Made by a program: the position numbers and the translations under genes | NCBI GenBank assembly: GCA_910583545.1 | Contig: CAJTXM010000015.1 | Coordinates: forward strand, 1-49,995 | DNA from: an uncultured Christensenella sp. | GTDB lineage: Bacteria > Bacillota > Clostridia > Christensenellales > Borkfalkiaceae | Length of the DNA: 49,995 nt | Reading direction: 5' to 3' | Part shown: piece by piece, positions 38,254 through 47,197 of the stretch | Layout: every line of letters starts with the position of its first letter | Position numbering within the stretch: the first letter of the stretch is position 1 | Notes under the pieces: generated by a model | The model's database searches: none | Told to the model about the DNA's origin: nothing | The model's input: only the letters and a program-made list of their open reading frames with translations

Positions 38254-40383
38254 TCAATTAGTCGTTCTGAACACGTCGATAACGCGTTTGTCTTTTTTAA
38301 TACGTTTGACCAGAAGATCTATATCCGAGCGTTTGTTGAACTTAATTCGTATATCGAATTCGGCGTTTTTATCCCTGTTTATTCTGCCGTTTATGCCCGT
38401 CATACTGAGTTTGAGCGAAGCGATTTCCTGTGAAATGAACGCAACAAGTCCGCTGTCGTCTTCAGCGATAATCTTCAAGCCGACGATAAATTCAGACTGT
38501 TCGCCCGTCCATTGCGCAGGCTGTAACCTCTCGCTGTCCTCGCACGAAACGTTGGGACAGTCGCTTCTGTGAATTATAACGCCTCTTCCTCTCGACACGA
38601 AACCGACGATTTCGTCGCCGGGGACGGGATTGCAACAGTGCGCAAAACGTATCAACAGTCCCGAAAGCCCCTTTACGGTGACGCTGCCGGCAGGCGAACG
38701 TACGCCTCTGCCGCCGGACGTGTCAACAATGGGTTTAGGTATTTCTTTTTTATAGTAGTCGATGAGCTTGAAAAGCACGGAATTTACGCTGACCGCACCG
38801 TAGCCTATCGAAGCCATCATTTCATTTACGGAGGAAAATACGAGCTTATTTGAAAGACGGTTGAACGATTCTTCCGTAAGGATATCGGCAAGGCTGTAAC
38901 CGCGTTTTTTAGCCTCGGCTTCGAGCATAGCTCTGCCCGTTCTGGCGTTCTCTTCCTTCATTTCACGCTTGAAAAAAGCTCTTATTTTCGCCTTTGCCGA
39001 GCCGGATTTCACGAATTTGAGCCAGTCCCACGAAGGACCTTTTGTGTTGGGGGACGTGAGAATTTCAACGACGTCGCCCGTATGCAGGGCGGAATTTAAC
39101 GGAACTATTCTCGAATTAACCTTTGCTCCCACGCATTTGTTGCCGACTTCGGAGTGAATGGCGTAAGCAAAATCGACGGGCGTCGCTTCCAGAGGCAGGG
39201 AAATGACCTTGCCGTGAGGGGTGAAAACGAGAAGTTCGTTTGAATACAAATCGGTTTTAAGCGAGTCTACGAATTCTTTCGAATCGTTCAGACTGCCCTG
39301 CCAGTCCATTACGTCGCGAATCCACGAAAGCCTTTGGTCAAAGCCCGTTTCGCTCGTCTTCTGTTCCTTATACCGCCAGTGCGCGGCAATACCGAACTCA
39401 GCCATACGGTGCATTTCCTGCGTGCGGATCTGAATTTCGCAGTACTGACCGAAATTAGTGACAACCGTAGTGTGAAGCGACTGATACAAATTGCGCTTCG
39501 GCGTAGCGATATAGTCCTTTATACGTCCGGGGACGGGCTTCCACTGTTTGTGTATCTTGCCTAAAATTTCATAACATTCGTCGATTGTACCGACGATAAC
39601 TCTGACAGCAGATAAGTCGTAGATCTGATCGAGCGTCTTATCCTGCTTTTTCATTTTTTTATAGATAGAATAAAAGTGTTTCGGTCTGCCGAAAACTTCG
39701 CCGACAACTCCGCTTTCTTTCAGAAGCTGTTTGAGCTGGACAACGACAGATTCGACGAAATTTTTTCTTTCCTCGATTTTCTGGTGAATGTTTGTTACGA
39801 GATATTCATAGCTTTCGGGATCGAGGTATTTGAGGCACAGATCTTCGAGTTCGCATTTTATCTGCGAAATGCCGAGACGCCCTGCAAGCGGCGTAAAAAT
39901 TTCAAGCGTTTCTTTCGCGATACGCTGCTGTCTTTCCTCAGACAAAAAATTGAGCGAGCGCATATTGTGAAGCCTGTCGGCAAGTTTGATTATAATCACC
40001 CTGACGTCGTTTGCCATAGCCACGAAAATTTTTCTGAAATTTTCGGCGTCCTCCTCCTCGTGAGAGGCAAACTGAATTTTGTCGAGTTTGGTCACGCCGT
40101 CTACAAGCGTAAGTATCTCCGTGCCGAAAAATTTGCGCACGTCCTCGCAGGTTGCGGAAGTGTCCTCTATAACGTCGTGCAGAAAAGCCGCCGCAACGGA
40201 CGGCGTATCCATACCCAGATTTATGAGTATCTCCGCAACGGCGCATGGATGCGTAAAATAAGGCTCGCCCGAGGCGCGTTTCTGCCCCTCGTGCATCTCC
40301 TCCGCATAGCGGTAAGCCGAAAACAGCAGTTCCCTGTCGCTTTCGGGATAGTTTTCTGAAATTTTGTCAAGTACGGTCTTCAT
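38254..40383 (-). CDS. relA: Bifunctional (p)ppGpp synthetase/hydrolase RelA/SpoT
   Basis: 709 residues. HD hydrolase domain intact (FTHPCAVAEIL, FLHDVIEDT with His69 and Asp70, KLADRLHNMRSL). Synthetase domain has GRPKHFYSIYKKMKKQ and YQSLHTTVV. TGS domain (LLVFTPHGKVISLP), a conserved CCNPVPGDEIVGF zinc-finger-like block and a C-terminal ACT domain follow. It makes and degrades the stringent alarmone. The start codon is 17 nt inside recJ. Confidence 0.97.
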   Translation of the reverse strand: MKTVLDKISENYPESDRELLFSAYRYAEEMHEGQKRASGEPYFTHPCAVAEILINLGMDTPSVAAAFLHDVIEDTSATCEDVRKFFGTEILTLVDGVTKLDKIQFASHEEEDAENFRKIFVAMANDVRVIIIKLADRLHNMRSLNFLSEERQQRIAKETLEIFTPLAGRLGISQIKCELEDLCLKYLDPESYEYLVTNIHQKIEERKNFVESVVVQLKQLLKESGVVGEVFGRPKHFYSIYKKMKKQDKTLDQIYDLSAVRVIVGTIDECYEILGKIHKQWKPVPGRIKDYIATPKRNLYQSLHTTVVTNFGQYCEIQIRTQEMHRMAEFGIAAHWRYKEQKTSETGFDQRLSWIRDVMDWQGSLNDSKEFVDSLKTDLYSNELLVFTPHGKVISLPLEATPVDFAYAIHSEVGNKCVGAKVNSRIVPLNSALHTGDVVEILTSPNTKGPSWDWLKFVKSGSAKAKIRAFFKREMKEENARTGRAMLEAEAKKRGYSLADILTEESFNRLSNKLVFSSVNEMMASIGYGAVSVNSVLFKLIDYYKKEIPKPIVDTSGGRGVRSPAGSVTVKGLSGLLIRFAHCCNPVPGDEIVGFVSRGRGVIIHRSDCPNVSCEDSERLQPAQWTGEQSEFIVGLKIIAEDDSGLVAFISQEIASLKLSMTGINGRINRDKNAEFDIRIKFNKRSDIDLLVKRIKKDKRVIDVFRTTN

Positions 40384-42697
40384 TTTTTTTACTCTGTACT
40401 GTATTAAATAACTGCGATTTCGAAAGTTCGCTCTTTACGCCCCTGTATAGCGTGAATTTTCCGTCTTTGAAGTCCAAAAGCGAAAGCTGACGGAACACCT
40501 CCACGGCAAATACAGTCTGCAAAGGACTTTCGGAAAGGTCGTATCCGAGCGCGATTTCCGCGCCGTCCGCGCCGTCTATTCCGCCGACGTTCGCAACCAA
40601 GGCAGAAAAAACTTTTAAAAGTTTTTCTCGCTCGCACGAGAGTGCTTTTATATAATTATATCCGCAAACGTCGCTGCATATAATAACAGTTTTTTGCGAA
40701 AGCGACGGAAACTTTATCTTTGACGGAATACTGTCAAGGAAAATAACGGTCTTGAACTGGCTCAAATCGGTATCGGCACGGGGTGAGACAAGCACCGTGT
40801 CCGATACGCTTCCCGAAGTGAGCGTAAAAAGTTCCACGGGAACGTTTTCAATATTTTTGTACTTTGAAAGCGAAGAATAGTCCGAAGCAATATACAGATT
40901 TCCGTGCGCGTCGGAATTTTTGATAATATTGTCTATCTCCTCACGCGTTCTGTATTCGGTATTGCAATCCACGTCTGTTCCCGAAAGAGTCAAAATATTG
41001 TTTACGGCTATCTCTGTCGCGCAGTATGCGCCTGCGTCTCTGTCCAAAATTATGTCCCTTAAATAGCCTTTAACGTATTCCTTGCCTCTGAAAGAAGAAA
41101 TATTGTACTCGAAAGTACAGCATTTGGGCGCGGAGCTGTTCAAAAGATAGTTGAATTTTGCGCCGCCGAAGTACATAAGTTCGAGGCGTTTGTCTTTCAC
41201 GCTTAAATGCGGAGAAAGATATTTCAAAGGTCTGCTGTCGGCTTTTTGCAAGTCGACGGTGAACATAGGACGGCGGTTGCCGACTCCGCAGGGCTCTAAA
41301 AGTTCTATCTCCTTTGCAAAACGCTCGAAATTGCTTTCGTTAAGCGCTCCGCTTATATATACGGTATGCTCGAAGTCGGAAGGGCGGTAATTTTCCGTAA
41401 GATAAGCGTTCAGCTTTTCTTCGAGTCTGTCGAAATTTTCTATCTCTACGTTGACGCCTGCCGCCTGAGAGTGTCCTCCGAATTCGGAAATATACTCTTC
41501 GCAGGCTTTCAGCGCCTCGAAGATATTAACGTTTTCCACCGACCGTGCCGAGCCCTTCAAAACGCTGCCGTTTTTGACGAACAGAAGCGCAGGACGCGCG
41601 TATTCGTCGGCAATTCTCGCGGCGACTATTCCGACAAAGCCGGTGTTCCAACTCTCGTCGTAAAGCATAATGACGTTGCCGTATGCGCCCTTTTCCTTGA
41701 TTTTACGCTTTGCGTCGGCGTACAGCTCGTCGCAGTATTTCTGACGTTCCAGATTGTAAGCGGACAGTTTTGCGCAAAGATCGAAAATTTCCTTTTCATC
41801 GGATGAAGTGAAAAGGCGCAAAGCCGATTTGGAATCACCCATTCTGCCTGCGGCATTTATACGCGGAGCAAGCGTAAACGCTATCGTCTGGGCGTTCACC
41901 GCGCCGTAACTTTCGTTTTTGACAAAAAATTTGGAATAACACGAACGGGGGTCGGAATTGATAAGCTTCAAACCCTCCGCCACTATATCCCTGTTTTCGC
42001 CCGTAAGCGGAACGCTGTCTGCAACAGTGGCAATCGCCGCGAAATCGAGGTATTTCAATCCTTTTTCGCCGTTCAAAGCGACGGCGACTTTCAGAGCAAC
42101 GCCTGCACCGCAGAGGTTATCGAAGGGATAGCCGTCGTCAAATTTAGGATTTATGCAGATACAGTCGGGGATTTTATCGGGCAGTTCGTGGTGGTCTGTT
42201 ACTATGACCTCCGCGCCCTGTTCCTTTATGTACTCCACTTCTTCCGCGCAGGAAATTCCGCAGTCCACTGTTATGAAAAGCTGGGGAAAATGTTCTTCGA
42301 ACAGCGCATCGATAGCCGTCCTGTTGAGCCCGTAGCCGTCCTTGCGTTCGGGAACGTAGACGACTGCGTCAATGCCGAAATCGGCTAGGGCGCGTGTCAT
42401 AATCGTAGAGGCGCAAATACCGTCGGCATCGTAATCGCCGTAAACGGCAACGGTCCAACCTTCGTCACGCGCCGTTGTGATAAGTTCCACCGCTTCGGAC
42501 ATTCCGCTCATACTGAAAGGCGAAACGAAGTGCGATTTAGAAGGGTGAATAAACGCTTCTATCTTTTCTTCGCTGTCTATACCCCTGCCGTAAAGAATTT
42601 TTACGGTATCTTCCAAAAGTCCGCACTTATTTGCAAGAAGTCTGATGTTATTGAGTTGTTCTGCCGAAAATTCAAATTCGGGAATGAGTTTCTTCAT
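40367..42697 (-). CDS. recJ: Single-stranded-DNA exonuclease RecJ
   Basis: 776 residues. DHH phosphoesterase core: VYGDYDADGICAS (87-93 metal site), VDCGIS, TDHHELP (Asp166-His168), GRMGDS; DHHA1 domain with SGGHSQAAG-like FGGHSQAAGVN; OB fold. A C-terminal extension of about 200 residues is typical of Firmicutes RecJ. It degrades 5' ends of ssDNA in repair. No Shine-Dalgarno precedes the ATG; a TACAAT box ends 8 nt away. Confidence 0.95.
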   Translation of the reverse strand: MKKLIPEFEFSAEQLNNIRLLANKCGLLEDTVKILYGRGIDSEEKIEAFIHPSKSHFVSPFSMSGMSEAVELITTARDEGWTVAVYGDYDADGICASTIMTRALADFGIDAVVYVPERKDGYGLNRTAIDALFEEHFPQLFITVDCGISCAEEVEYIKEQGAEVIVTDHHELPDKIPDCICINPKFDDGYPFDNLCGAGVALKVAVALNGEKGLKYLDFAAIATVADSVPLTGENRDIVAEGLKLINSDPRSCYSKFFVKNESYGAVNAQTIAFTLAPRINAAGRMGDSKSALRLFTSSDEKEIFDLCAKLSAYNLERQKYCDELYADAKRKIKEKGAYGNVIMLYDESWNTGFVGIVAARIADEYARPALLFVKNGSVLKGSARSVENVNIFEALKACEEYISEFGGHSQAAGVNVEIENFDRLEEKLNAYLTENYRPSDFEHTVYISGALNESNFERFAKEIELLEPCGVGNRRPMFTVDLQKADSRPLKYLSPHLSVKDKRLELMYFGGAKFNYLLNSSAPKCCTFEYNISSFRGKEYVKGYLRDIILDRDAGAYCATEIAVNNILTLSGTDVDCNTEYRTREEIDNIIKNSDAHGNLYIASDYSSLSKYKNIENVPVELFTLTSGSVSDTVLVSPRADTDLSQFKTVIFLDSIPSKIKFPSLSQKTVIICSDVCGYNYIKALSCEREKLLKVFSALVANVGGIDGADGAEIALGYDLSESPLQTVFAVEVFRQLSLLDFKDGKFTLYRGVKSELSKSQLFNTVQSKKNEDRT

Positions 42698-42705
42698 AAA
42701 TTATT

Positions 42706-42733
42706 ATTGTAAATCAATTAAAAGGACGGGCAA
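42706..42733 (-). promoter_or_regulatory. Candidate recJ promoter
   Basis: Minus strand TTGCCC (42728-42733), 16-nt spacer, TACAAT (42706-42711). The -35 lies in the loop and arm of the secDF terminator. The start codon is 8 nt after the -10. Confidence 0.4.
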
Positions 42734-42745
42734 AACCCGTCCTTT
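42721..42745 (-). terminator. secDF terminator
   Basis: 10-bp perfect stem (42721-42730 with 42736-42745), 5-nt loop, then TTAATTGATTT on the minus strand. Confidence 0.8.
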
Positions 42746-42757
42746 TATAGTCACGTC

Positions 42758-43735
42758 TTACTTATTATTTTTTTTAGAACGGTTTTTGACTGCATCTCCT
42801 ATGCGTTTTATGCGCGTATATACGGGAGGCATAAAAAACATAGAGCCGTAAATTGCCGAAGCAACAGCCAGTACGGAAAGGACCACGGGTGAAATTACGC
42901 CGACAACCGACATTGCACTGACAGAGAGCATTACAAACAGTATCACAGCCAAAACGGCAACGCCTATCGCGGGATAAAGCGAATTAACAAGGCTTTCTCT
43001 TACGCAGATATCCGTCTGCTCGTCGCCGTCAAGTTTAGCAAAGTTTTCTTTCTTCAGGTTACGGCGGTATCTGTCAAACATATAGCCCGTTGCTATCATA
43101 GTGAAAAGCACGGTGAGAGCGGCGAATGCAACCGCGGACAAACCTACGGGAATTCTCGTCATTGCAAGAAGCGCAACGTAAAGCGCAAGATTGTGGAAAT
43201 TTGCAAGGAGCGCGCCGAGCGCCATAGTAAGTTTATATCTTACTATATAATATATAAGCTGCAACACTACCGCGGATGCTATTGCTATCGACGTATAAGT
43301 CAATACTCTTCCGCCGTTGAGCGTGGTCTGAACTTTGTGAAAAGCAGCGTAGCTCTGAGAGCTTTCCTTATCGCCGTTTAAAAGAGTCTGAATAGCGTTT
43401 GCGGCGTCTGCAAGGGTTTTTTCGTCGCTGCCTGCGGAAAATCTGAATATGATTTTTCCGCCGTCGGACGTATCGCCCGAAGCACAGTTATAATAGGAAA
43501 CGCCTGCTTTATCGAAAACTCCGTCGCAGATTTCGACTACCTTTTCCTCTTCGCTGAAATCGACGTAAGCATAGTTGATTTCAACCGTGTTATAGCTTTT
43601 GAATTCCGCGCCGTAATTGAAGAAACCGCCTGCAACGAACTGGCAGATTATTCCGACAAGAAAGCCGATAAAAACCACAGCTACAGAAATTATTATGAAC
43701 AAGTGCATTTTGGAAGAGAGTTTCAATTTAGTCAT
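42758..43735 (-). CDS. secF: Protein translocase subunit SecF
   Basis: 325 residues from the ATG of MTKLKLSSK; the start lies 8 nt inside secD. Six membrane helices with a periplasmic-type domain after the first. It belongs to the SecD/SecF RND superfamily; the conserved middle helices contain AFAALTVLFTMIATGYMFDRYRRNL and SLVNSLYPAIGVAVLAV. With SecD it uses the proton or sodium gradient to pull proteins through SecYEG. The C-terminus is basic. Confidence 0.9.
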   Translation of the reverse strand: MTKLKLSSKMHLFIIISVAVVFIGFLVGIICQFVAGGFFNYGAEFKSYNTVEINYAYVDFSEEEKVVEICDGVFDKAGVSYYNCASGDTSDGGKIIFRFSAGSDEKTLADAANAIQTLLNGDKESSQSYAAFHKVQTTLNGGRVLTYTSIAIASAVVLQLIYYIVRYKLTMALGALLANFHNLALYVALLAMTRIPVGLSAVAFAALTVLFTMIATGYMFDRYRRNLKKENFAKLDGDEQTDICVRESLVNSLYPAIGVAVLAVILFVMLSVSAMSVVGVISPVVLSVLAVASAIYGSMFFMPPVYTRIKRIGDAVKNRSKKNNK

Positions 43736-45284
43736 CTTCGAGTTCCTCCCTCTTGAAGCCGCAGAAAGCAAACTTGTCTTTTACCGTAGAGGACAGTATG
43801 AACCACATAAGCCTCGTGAACCAATATAAAACGTATGAAGCTATTGCGCCGATAAAGAATATCAGACCGCTTGCGGCGAGTTCGCCGACGCAGACCAAAG
43901 CGACTATCAAAGAAACGGCAACAAGCACTACATGCAGTTCCAGAATACCTTTTAACAGTGATTTATAGCCGGACTTAATAGCCGACTGCATAGTTTTGCC
44001 TTTCAGTGTTTCGCCCCTTACTTTTTCGAAGAGGGCAAAGTTTGCTCCGCACATAAGTGCAAGCGACGCGACCGCAAAGAACGCTCCTGCCACCGTAAAC
44101 GGTATTTCTATCAGGAGAAGCGCGACGATTATCGTCAGCGAGTGCATTAAGATTACGATAGCGTTTACAAGACCCAAAAGTCTGTATCTTATGCAGGAAT
44201 ACACGATTGCCGCGACGACGATAGCTAATATCGCACAGAAAAGACAGACTGCCGAATAGTCGCCGAGCGAAGCGTTCGTATAGGTAATTTCAAGATTGTT
44301 AGCGTCGTCCGTGCCGTAATAGAGCGCAAGAGAATCGCCTTTCACGCACGAATCGATTATTATCGCGTAGTTATCTGCGGCAACCTGGTTGTTGGTGCTG
44401 ATATAGAACGTATCGCCCGAAACCGCCTCGGATAAAGGTACTTCCAGAAGCTGTTTATCGCCGATAAAAATTCTTAAATTCTTATCGTTGGTAGCGGAAG
44501 AGATTTTCGCTGAAACGTCCTCGAAAAGCTTCTGCCCCTCTTCGGTCAGATTGATTTCGACTACGTGGTTGCCCGCACGCGAAATGCTGTCCGCGCTCTT
44601 AATATAATCGGAAATGTCCTTAGACGCAGGCGTGAGCATATAATTTGAAAGCTTGCTGTCATAGAGACCGTAACCCGAAACCTCGTTGTTCCTCAAGGTG
44701 AGAGCTCCGCCTCCGTACGTCAACGCGGTGAGAGTGTTACTAATAGCCGAAGTTTTATCACTCTTGGTGTTGGGAACGTAGTCGCTGTCCAAAAACTGCG
44801 AACGGTATTCAGAATACGAAAAGTTAGTGGGAAGCGAAACGAGTATAGTATAATCGTCCTTTACCGAAACCGAGAAAGACGTATAGTCTTTTTCACCGAA
44901 ACGTTTTGAAAGAATTTCGGCGTCGTGTTTAACGTCGTTTTTGAGCTTGTCCGCATTCACGCCGTTTTCGCCCAAGACTTCTTTTTCGACGCAGACGCTG
45001 CCTAAAATTTCGTATTTATCGACGTATTCTTTATACTTGTCCGACTCTTTGTCGTCGGGAATGCCCGAAACGTAATCTTCATAGGAAATAACGCCCTCGG
45101 GATAGAGTACGGCGGAGGCATCGCCTGACAGGTCGCTGCCTAAACTGATTCTGTTAATAAACGAATCGTACCGACTTACTTTGTTTGAACCGGCTATCGG
45201 ATATGATACCGTGGCAAAAAATGCAAGAACCACGATGCCTGCCAACAGGATCGCCGTCAATATAGCCGACTTTATTTTGCCCAT
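43728..45284 (-). CDS. secD: Protein translocase subunit SecD
   Basis: 518 residues. An N-terminal helix (about 6-27), the large extracytoplasmic P1/P3 region with SecD pattern (VEINLTEEGQKLFEDVSAK, then FYISTNNQVAADNYA), then five helices. The usual DLxGG motif near the N-terminus is replaced by ISLGSDLSGDA, a modest divergence. AGGAG lies 9 nt before the ATG. It has its own strong promoter and forms an operon with secF. Confidence 0.92.
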   Translation of the reverse strand: MGKIKSAILTAILLAGIVVLAFFATVSYPIAGSNKVSRYDSFINRISLGSDLSGDASAVLYPEGVISYEDYVSGIPDDKESDKYKEYVDKYEILGSVCVEKEVLGENGVNADKLKNDVKHDAEILSKRFGEKDYTSFSVSVKDDYTILVSLPTNFSYSEYRSQFLDSDYVPNTKSDKTSAISNTLTALTYGGGALTLRNNEVSGYGLYDSKLSNYMLTPASKDISDYIKSADSISRAGNHVVEINLTEEGQKLFEDVSAKISSATNDKNLRIFIGDKQLLEVPLSEAVSGDTFYISTNNQVAADNYAIIIDSCVKGDSLALYYGTDDANNLEITYTNASLGDYSAVCLFCAILAIVVAAIVYSCIRYRLLGLVNAIVILMHSLTIIVALLLIEIPFTVAGAFFAVASLALMCGANFALFEKVRGETLKGKTMQSAIKSGYKSLLKGILELHVVLVAVSLIVALVCVGELAASGLIFFIGAIASYVLYWFTRLMWFILSSTVKDKFAFCGFKREELEDD

Positions 45285-45325
45285 TGAATATACTCCTGAA
45301 TATAATTAGCTTTTATAACTACTCT

Positions 45326-45354
45326 ATTATATAAGAATTTTTTTTATCCGTCAA
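45326..45354 (-). promoter_or_regulatory. secDF promoter
   Basis: Minus strand TTGACG (45349-45354), 17-nt spacer, TATAAT (45326-45331): near-consensus sigma-A. The predicted start near 45319 gives a 35-nt leader. Confidence 0.8.
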
Positions 45355-45383
45355 TTAATTATCCTTTTATAAGTCGGGTTTTT

Positions 45384-46706
45384 TTAATTTTTGTCGTATT
45401 TTTTGCGTGCCAAGGCGTGCATACCGCACTCGATGCGTTTTTTCATCATTGCGCAGGTAATTTTATACGGCGTGTTCATATCGCCCGTGAAGTTGTAATT
45501 GTTTGCGCTGCAGCCTCCGCTGCAAATGAATTTTGCAAAACAATTATCGCACTCTTTCCTTGTAAAAAGACTGTTTTCGGCAAATTGATTTCTGATACCG
45601 CTATTTTTTATGCCGTCTTTGACGTTGCCCAAAAGAAAATCTTTGTTGCCTGCAAACTGATGGCAGGGATAAATATCGCCGTTAGGCACAACCGAAAAAT
45701 ATTCGTTGCCCGCTCCGCAGGCGGAAACTCTTTTCTGAAGGCAGGTTCCGCCCTCCAAATCGATATTGAAATGGAAGAAATTGAAGCCCTCGCCCTTGAA
45801 ATGCTTTTCAAGATACTTTTCACACAGATTTTCGTATTCACCGCAAATCGCATCGATATGCTCTTCCTTGATAGCAAGGTCGTCGATTTCTGTCACGACG
45901 GGCTCCATTGATATACTGTCGAAGCCGCTTTCGGCAAGGAAAAGGACGTCCTTTGAAAAATCTAAATTTTTGGACGTAAACGTTCCCCTGACGTAATAGC
46001 TTTTATCTCCGCGCGAGCGCACGAACTTTTTTACGTTGTCTATTACGAAGTCGAAACTGCCCTTGCCGTTTTTCGTCTTGCGGATAGCGTCGTGGACTTC
46101 CCGTCTGCCGTCAAGACTTAAAACGACGTTTTCCATTTCGCGGTTGAAAAAGTCGATTGCGTCGCCGTCGAGCAAAAGCGCGTTCGTCGTGGTGGTGAAA
46201 AGAAATTTTTTCCCTGCCTTATCACCCTGTTCACGGGCGTATGCGACGACTTTTTTTATCGTATCGAGGCACATCAAAGGTTCTCCGCCAAAGAAATCGA
46301 CTTCGAGCACTTTCCTCTCTCCGCTGTTTTTCAAGAGAAAATCTATGGCGGAAATTGCAGTTTCCAGACTCATAAATTCGCGCTCGGAGTGATATGCGCC
46401 CTCGTCGGCAAAGCAATAACGGCAACGAAGATTGCAGTCGTGGCAGATATGCAGGCAAAGCGCCTTGACCTTGTCCGATTTGACAGGCGCAGTTTTCACC
46501 TCTTCGACAAACAGCAGACCGCTGTCTTTAAGAGCTTTAACGTCCGACTCTATCTCGGATATCTTTTCCGCCGACAGCGAAGGCATAACGCCGCCCTCGC
46601 ACCTGGCTTTTAAATACAGAGCCGTGTCCTTATCGCATTCGTGCAGACTTCCGCTGCCCGAATCGTATATGTAATAATAATCTTTGAAATTAAAAACGTG
46701 TACCAT
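45384..46706 (-). CDS. scfB: SCIFF ranthipeptide radical SAM maturase
   Basis: 440 residues. Radical SAM CNLRCRYC (Cys91, Cys95, Cys98) after an N-terminal RiPP recognition-like region (first about 75 residues), then FFGGEPL. A SPASM domain with extra cysteines (CGAGNEYFSVVPNGDIYPCHQ, CDNCFAKFICSGGC) should bind two auxiliary 4Fe-4S clusters. Known SCIFF maturases (Tte1186, CteB) form thioether bonds from Cys to non-alpha carbons of acceptor residues. The precursor gene is directly upstream. No Shine-Dalgarno is visible before the ATG, and a terminator lies between the two genes. Confidence 0.93.
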   Translation of the reverse strand: MVHVFNFKDYYYIYDSGSGSLHECDKDTALYLKARCEGGVMPSLSAEKISEIESDVKALKDSGLLFVEEVKTAPVKSDKVKALCLHICHDCNLRCRYCFADEGAYHSEREFMSLETAISAIDFLLKNSGERKVLEVDFFGGEPLMCLDTIKKVVAYAREQGDKAGKKFLFTTTTNALLLDGDAIDFFNREMENVVLSLDGRREVHDAIRKTKNGKGSFDFVIDNVKKFVRSRGDKSYYVRGTFTSKNLDFSKDVLFLAESGFDSISMEPVVTEIDDLAIKEEHIDAICGEYENLCEKYLEKHFKGEGFNFFHFNIDLEGGTCLQKRVSACGAGNEYFSVVPNGDIYPCHQFAGNKDFLLGNVKDGIKNSGIRNQFAENSLFTRKECDNCFAKFICSGGCSANNYNFTGDMNTPYKITCAMMKKRIECGMHALARKKYDKN

Positions 46707-46720
46707 ATTATTAAACGCAC

Positions 46721-46778
46721 AAAAAAAGCCTTGTCATATCTTCGCTTAAATTTTACGCTACGCTGAAAATGACAAGGC
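46721..46778 (-). terminator. Attenuator between scfA and scfB
   Basis: Minus strand stem GCCTTGTCAT (46769-46778) with ATGACAAGGC (46728-46737), an internal partly paired loop, then T7. It lies 19 nt after scfA and 14 nt before the scfB ATG. Confidence 0.85.
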
Positions 46779-46797
46779 AAATATATTGAATTGAATT

Positions 46798-46959
46798 TTA
46801 TCTTCTTTCTGTCTTTTCGGGATTCTGTTCTCTTGTAATTCTTTCGCAGCTCTGGTTGCCGACGGTACAGCTCGTTTTGCAAGCCGACTGGCAGGTACTT
46901 CTGCATTCTCCGCAGCCCGTGATTTTCTTAGCTTTGGGAGCCGATATAGTTTTGATCAT
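46798..46959 (-). CDS. scfA: SCIFF ranthipeptide precursor
   Basis: 53 residues from the ATG of MIKTISAPKAKK; GGAGG is 9 nt upstream. The six cysteines lie at 16, 19, 23, 27, 31 and 38, in the pattern CGEC, STC, SAC, TSC, QSC that defines the six-Cys-in-forty-five family. The core block TCQSACKTSCTVGNQ is near the clostridial consensus. The tail continues 15 residues past the last Cys and is charged (ERITREQNPEKTERR), longer than the few residues I expect. It is the substrate of the neighbouring scfB enzyme. Confidence 0.93.
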   Translation of the reverse strand: MIKTISAPKAKKITGCGECRSTCQSACKTSCTVGNQSCERITREQNPEKTERR

Positions 46960-46994
46960 TGTTTGTTCCTCCGGAATTTGTAAGTTACTATTCA

Positions 46995-47023
46995 ATTATA
47001 ATTGACGGCAAGAAAAAATGCAA
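46995..47023 (-). promoter_or_regulatory. scfA promoter
   Basis: Minus strand TTGCAT (47018-47023), 17-nt spacer, TATAAT (46995-47000). The predicted start near 46988 gives a leader of about 29 nt including GGAGG. Confidence 0.6.
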
Positions 47024-47090
47024 GCGATTTTAATGTTATTCACAAATTTATCGACGTTCGACAATTTTGATAAAATACTGAACGGCAAAG

Positions 47091-47195
47091 ATGCGAGCAG
47101 TTCAAGGCGTACGAGGAAAACCCGAAAGAGTTTACAATGACGTAAATGATTGAGGGTTGACGCAGCACAACGCAGAAATGCGACGCATATCTACC
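47091..47195. repeat. Dispersed intergenic repeat, copy A
   Basis: Non-coding. It shares with copy B (49871-49995) an ordered set of blocks: GATGCGAGCA, CAAGG, a central hairpin TTTAC/GTAAA with a 6-nt loop (47131-47146), ACGCA, and TGCGACGC at the end. It lies between scfA and the TIGR04086 gene. Confidence 0.6.
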
Positions 47196-47197
47196 GT

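Noticed and set aside
39676..40359. 227-codon plus-strand frame opposite relA
   Set aside because: Entirely inside the conserved HD/synthetase region of relA; no start signal or motif.
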